Shown: positions 28,062-29,980 of the stretch, piece by piece
Layout of the letters: every line of letters starts with the position of its first letter
How positions within the stretch are numbered: the first letter of the stretch is position 1
Source: a virus
IMG/VR virus record: IMGVR_UViG_3300046466_000228
Coordinates: 1-29,980 of that record
Direction: 5' to 3' (one strand)
Length of the DNA stretch: 29,980 bases
Position numbers and translations under genes: made by a program
The notes under the pieces: generated by a model
What the model saw: only the letters and a program-made list of their open reading frames with translations
The model's database searches: none
Told to the model about the DNA's origin: nothing

Positions 28062-29195
28062 TTAATTTGTAAGGTATGTAGCATTTAGGATTAAGTAAGT
28101 ATCACTGCCCAAATACGTCCCAATCATTGTCGCACTATTAGTTCTGGCATCACCAGATGCGGTAGTAAAAAGACGAATATAATCTGTATTAGGTGTCATA
28201 AATCCCGTAGTAGGATTGGCTGTGGCAAAACCAGCTACATAGCCAATAGATATGGAAGGATGAACATTACTAACATTTGCGGCAACAAACGGTAAATCAC
28301 CCACAGTCAGTGCATTTGGAGTAGGCGAACCAGCCGCTGTTGTATGTAGGTATATTTGAACGGTGACCTTATTTCCAATTTTCGTGTACTTACCAGTGTT
28401 GACATCCGTAACAACGCCTGAAATAGCAGTGCTAGATTGGTCAAATACTGGCGTAAACGTGCCCTCTTCATAATCATCCAGCGCATTGGCGGCGGCTGTA
28501 TCGCCGTTGAAAGATATGCCGCCACCAGACTGGATACGCAAACGCTCAGTAGATTGTGTAGCAAAAGCCATTGCATCATTAGCGTGTTGATATTCTATAT
28601 AACCCCTATATCGGTCAGTGCCCGATGTGCCATCTGCAAAACCAATAGAGTGAGTGCCGTTTGTGGGTGAGAATAAAGTAATCCCGCCAGAAGAAGAAGT
28701 ACTACCTATAGAAACATCAATCGAACCCGCAACACCGCTATTGGTTGAGCCGATTTGTATGTTGCCACCTGACGTAATACGCATACGTTCTGACCCGCCT
28801 GTTTCGACGGTAACAGTGTCGGCATCAGCGAAACGGATTGTAGTGTTAGTATCTCCTGAGTGAATTATTTTATCACTAATGGTCAGGTCGCCACCTACAG
28901 ATACGTCCTGTGCAAACTCACCGGAGAACAACCCAAACGTGTCAAACGCCAGTATCTCTAGCGTGTCGTTTGCGGAGGCACCGCTGTCCAGCACGATGCT
29001 TGTGCCGCTAGTGGCGGTGTAGTCTGTCTTGTCTAGCTTAACGCCGTTGAGAAACACATCCGTGTATTCGGAATCTGTGTATGTTAGGGTGCGTCCAAGA
29101 CTGTCAGATCCAGTGAAGCTGGTCTGCCCTGCTGTGGCTGTGTAGACAAACCTGCCTCGAAGACCACTGCCCGGTTCTTTGCCTATGTATGCCAT
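28062..29195 (-). CDS. Tail fibre / receptor-binding protein, 377 aa
   Basis: N-terminal segment typical of marine-phage fibres (MAYIGKEPGSGLRGRFVYTA, then TSFTGSDSLGRTLTYTDSEY and VFLNGVKLDKTDY). A beta-repeat shaft follows (DLTISDKIIHSGDTNTTIRF, GSERMRITSGGNIQIG, ERLRIQSGGGISFNGDTAAA). The C-terminal domain starts with LDDYEEGTFTPVFDQSSTAI. The recurring E-R-(M/L)-R-I-x-SGG unit occurs twice, as in many fibres. It probably recognises the host surface. GGAGG lies 7 bases before the ATG. It is followed upstream by a second fibre-like gene, so two fibre types may be present. Confidence 0.8.
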   Translation of the reverse strand: MAYIGKEPGSGLRGRFVYTATAGQTSFTGSDSLGRTLTYTDSEYTDVFLNGVKLDKTDYTATSGTSIVLDSGASANDTLEILAFDTFGLFSGEFAQDVSVGGDLTISDKIIHSGDTNTTIRFADADTVTVETGGSERMRITSGGNIQIGSTNSGVAGSIDVSIGSTSSSGGITLFSPTNGTHSIGFADGTSGTDRYRGYIEYQHANDAMAFATQSTERLRIQSGGGISFNGDTAAANALDDYEEGTFTPVFDQSSTAISGVVTDVNTGKYTKIGNKVTVQIYLHTTAAGSPTPNALTVGDLPFVAANVSNVHPSISIGYVAGFATANPTTGFMTPNTDYIRLFTTASGDARTNSATMIGTYLGSDTYLILNATYLTN

Positions 29196-29377
29196 TATTC
29201 GGCCTCCGTAATCGTTAGTGTACCAGCTTCTACTTGGCGTAGGATTTCGGCGTAGTGGCGGTTGGCTGGGTCGAGGGGGACATACATAGTTGTTCCGTCA
29301 ACAACAACCTCTATTGAGGTATTACTACCATCAGTAGCGATATATTTTGCTAATGAAAAATCTATAAAATTATCCAT
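29195..29377 (-). CDS. Hypothetical protein, 60 aa, between fibre genes
   Basis: Short acidic protein (MDNFIDFSLAKYIATDGSNT, SIEVVVDGTTMYVPLDPANR, then EILRQVEAGTLTITEAE). It resembles small proteins adjacent to fibre genes in marine phages, sometimes taken as fibre-assembly partners; not proven. GGAG lies 7 bases before the ATG, and the stop overlaps the next start by 1 bp. Confidence 0.65.
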   Translation of the reverse strand: MDNFIDFSLAKYIATDGSNTSIEVVVDGTTMYVPLDPANRHYAEILRQVEAGTLTITEAE

Positions 29378-29379
29378 GT

Positions 29380-29980
29380 TTATAGCTCCGCATCTGCAAG
29401 AACACCCACATAGAAGTAACCACGAGCGGCTGTTGAATTTGATATTGCAACCCCACTTGTAGCAATTCTTGACGTATTTACCGCAGTAGGTGTTCCAAAC
29501 GAACTTTGAGCCACACTCGACATTGTTATTGTTGGTGTTGCTCTTTTTTCTACCGAAAATTGTACGGTTTGATAATAACTTTGATTATTTGTTACATCTC
29601 CTGTCCAAAGGTGTGCAAACTGTGTCAATGTTGTCCCACCCTGAACTTCATAATACCTCTGACACAAAGCCAATTCTTCACCAAAACTTCGATGCTCAAA
29701 CTCAGTGGCTACAGAGCCAACTTCGAGTTGCATCCCAGTAATAAAAAAGGTTCTGTCTGTGCTGTCAAAAAAACTGGATATACCCACTGCTCGATTTGCA
29801 TTTGTGTTGGATGTCCACGTTTGGCTAAGAGTTCCGCCAGTATAAGTGCTACCAGCGTGAAGAAAAATGTGTAGATTCAAACTTTGAGCATTATCGTCAG
29901 TAAAAGCTCCTGTAGTATCCGCTGGAAAAGTTAATTCTACCCTTGTCCAACTGGTTGTTACTGAAAAAGTTTTTGAGACT
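29380..29980 (-). CDS. Tail fibre / host-recognition protein, C-terminal part, 5-prime end beyond right edge
   Basis: The frame is open without a stop to the right window edge, so a start near 29880 is not the real one. The visible 199 codons read VSKTFSVTTSWTRVELTFPA-like strands, then AGSTYTGGTLSQTW, then FFITGMQLEVGSVATEFEHR and SFGEELALCQRYYE. The last block is a common tail-fibre domain end (GxQLEVGxxATxFExR). The C-terminus is a short beta-type region (ARGYFYVGVLADAEL). A carbohydrate-binding or receptor-binding role is inferred. The N-terminal attachment domain lies outside this window. Confidence 0.75.
   Translation of the reverse strand, partial: VSKTFSVTTSWTRVELTFPADTTGAFTDDNAQSLNLHIFLHAGSTYTGGTLSQTWTSNTNANRAVGISSFFDSTDRTFFITGMQLEVGSVATEFEHRSFGEELALCQRYYEVQGGTTLTQFAHLWTGDVTNNQSYYQTVQFSVEKRATPTITMSSVAQSSFGTPTAVNTSRIATSGVAISNSTAARGYFYVGVLADAEL

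Noticed and set aside
1-29980. CRISPR array, tRNA, rRNA, insertion sequence or attachment site
   Set aside because: No regularly spaced repeats, no cloverleaf-type sequence, no transposase or integrase and no paired long repeats were found by eye. The ATTCATTT repeats are irregularly spaced and too short for a CRISPR array.

Overview
This window looks like about half of the genome of a lytic, tailed, podovirus-like phage, probably of a marine alphaproteobacterium. The evidence is a compact T7-like replication module (zinc/TOPRIM primase, DnaB-type helicase, family A DNA polymerase, endonuclease I), a cobalamin-dependent class II ribonucleotide reductase, short marine-phage small-gene families (DUF3310, DUF6447-like), and a large three-gene set on the opposite strand whose sizes match the T7 internal-core proteins. 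The polymerase carries a DnaJ-like C-x2-C-x-G-x-G zinc-finger insertion. From memory, this is a hallmark of the HMO-2011-type phages of SAR116 and Roseobacter-lineage hosts. No terminase, portal, capsid, RNA polymerase or integrase is visible; they may lie beyond the right edge.

Layout. (1) 1-2439, minus strand: a visibly GC-richer accessory block with a partial gene, a small unknown, an HTH protein, a DUF932 protein and a GP88-like cysteine-rich protein. A minus-strand terminator at about 2496-2533 separates it from (2) 2569-5573, minus strand: about 14 tightly overlapping small early-type genes, including a WYL_2/SH3-like protein, a DUF1289 protein, a SleB-type cell-wall hydrolase and a 27-aa membrane microprotein. 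(3) 5574-5723: a divergent control region with one sigma70-like promoter facing each way. (4) 5724-16632, plus strand: replication, recombination and nucleotide metabolism (primase, helicase, nuclease, proofreading exonuclease, PolA, a probable ssDNA-binding protein, a Cas4-like exonuclease, endonuclease I, RNR, another nuclease and small genes). It ends in two tandem terminators at 16638-16704. (5) 16703-29980, minus strand: late/virion genes (internal-core or ejection proteins of 203, 750 and 1782 aa, coiled-coil and membrane proteins, tail fibres). The last gene runs off the right edge.

The most unusual signal is a short oriented repeat. The 8-mer ATTCATTT (11 of the copies extended to AATTCATTT) occurs 15 times between 1969 and 6532, always on the plus strand. 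I found it nowhere else in the window and never in the reverse orientation. It sits in coding and non-coding DNA, in genes of both strands and in several reading frames, so it acts at the DNA (or strand-specific) level. One copy lies inside the spacer of the primase promoter.

How it fits together: the divergent region at 5.6 kb would launch the leftward small-gene (host-takeover/lysis) operon and the rightward replication operon. A second strong promoter overlapping the polA stop codon (10047-10075) would boost the ssDNA-binding protein, nucleases and RNR. The convergent terminators at 16.65 kb keep this from colliding with the leftward late operon, whose promoter is not in this window.
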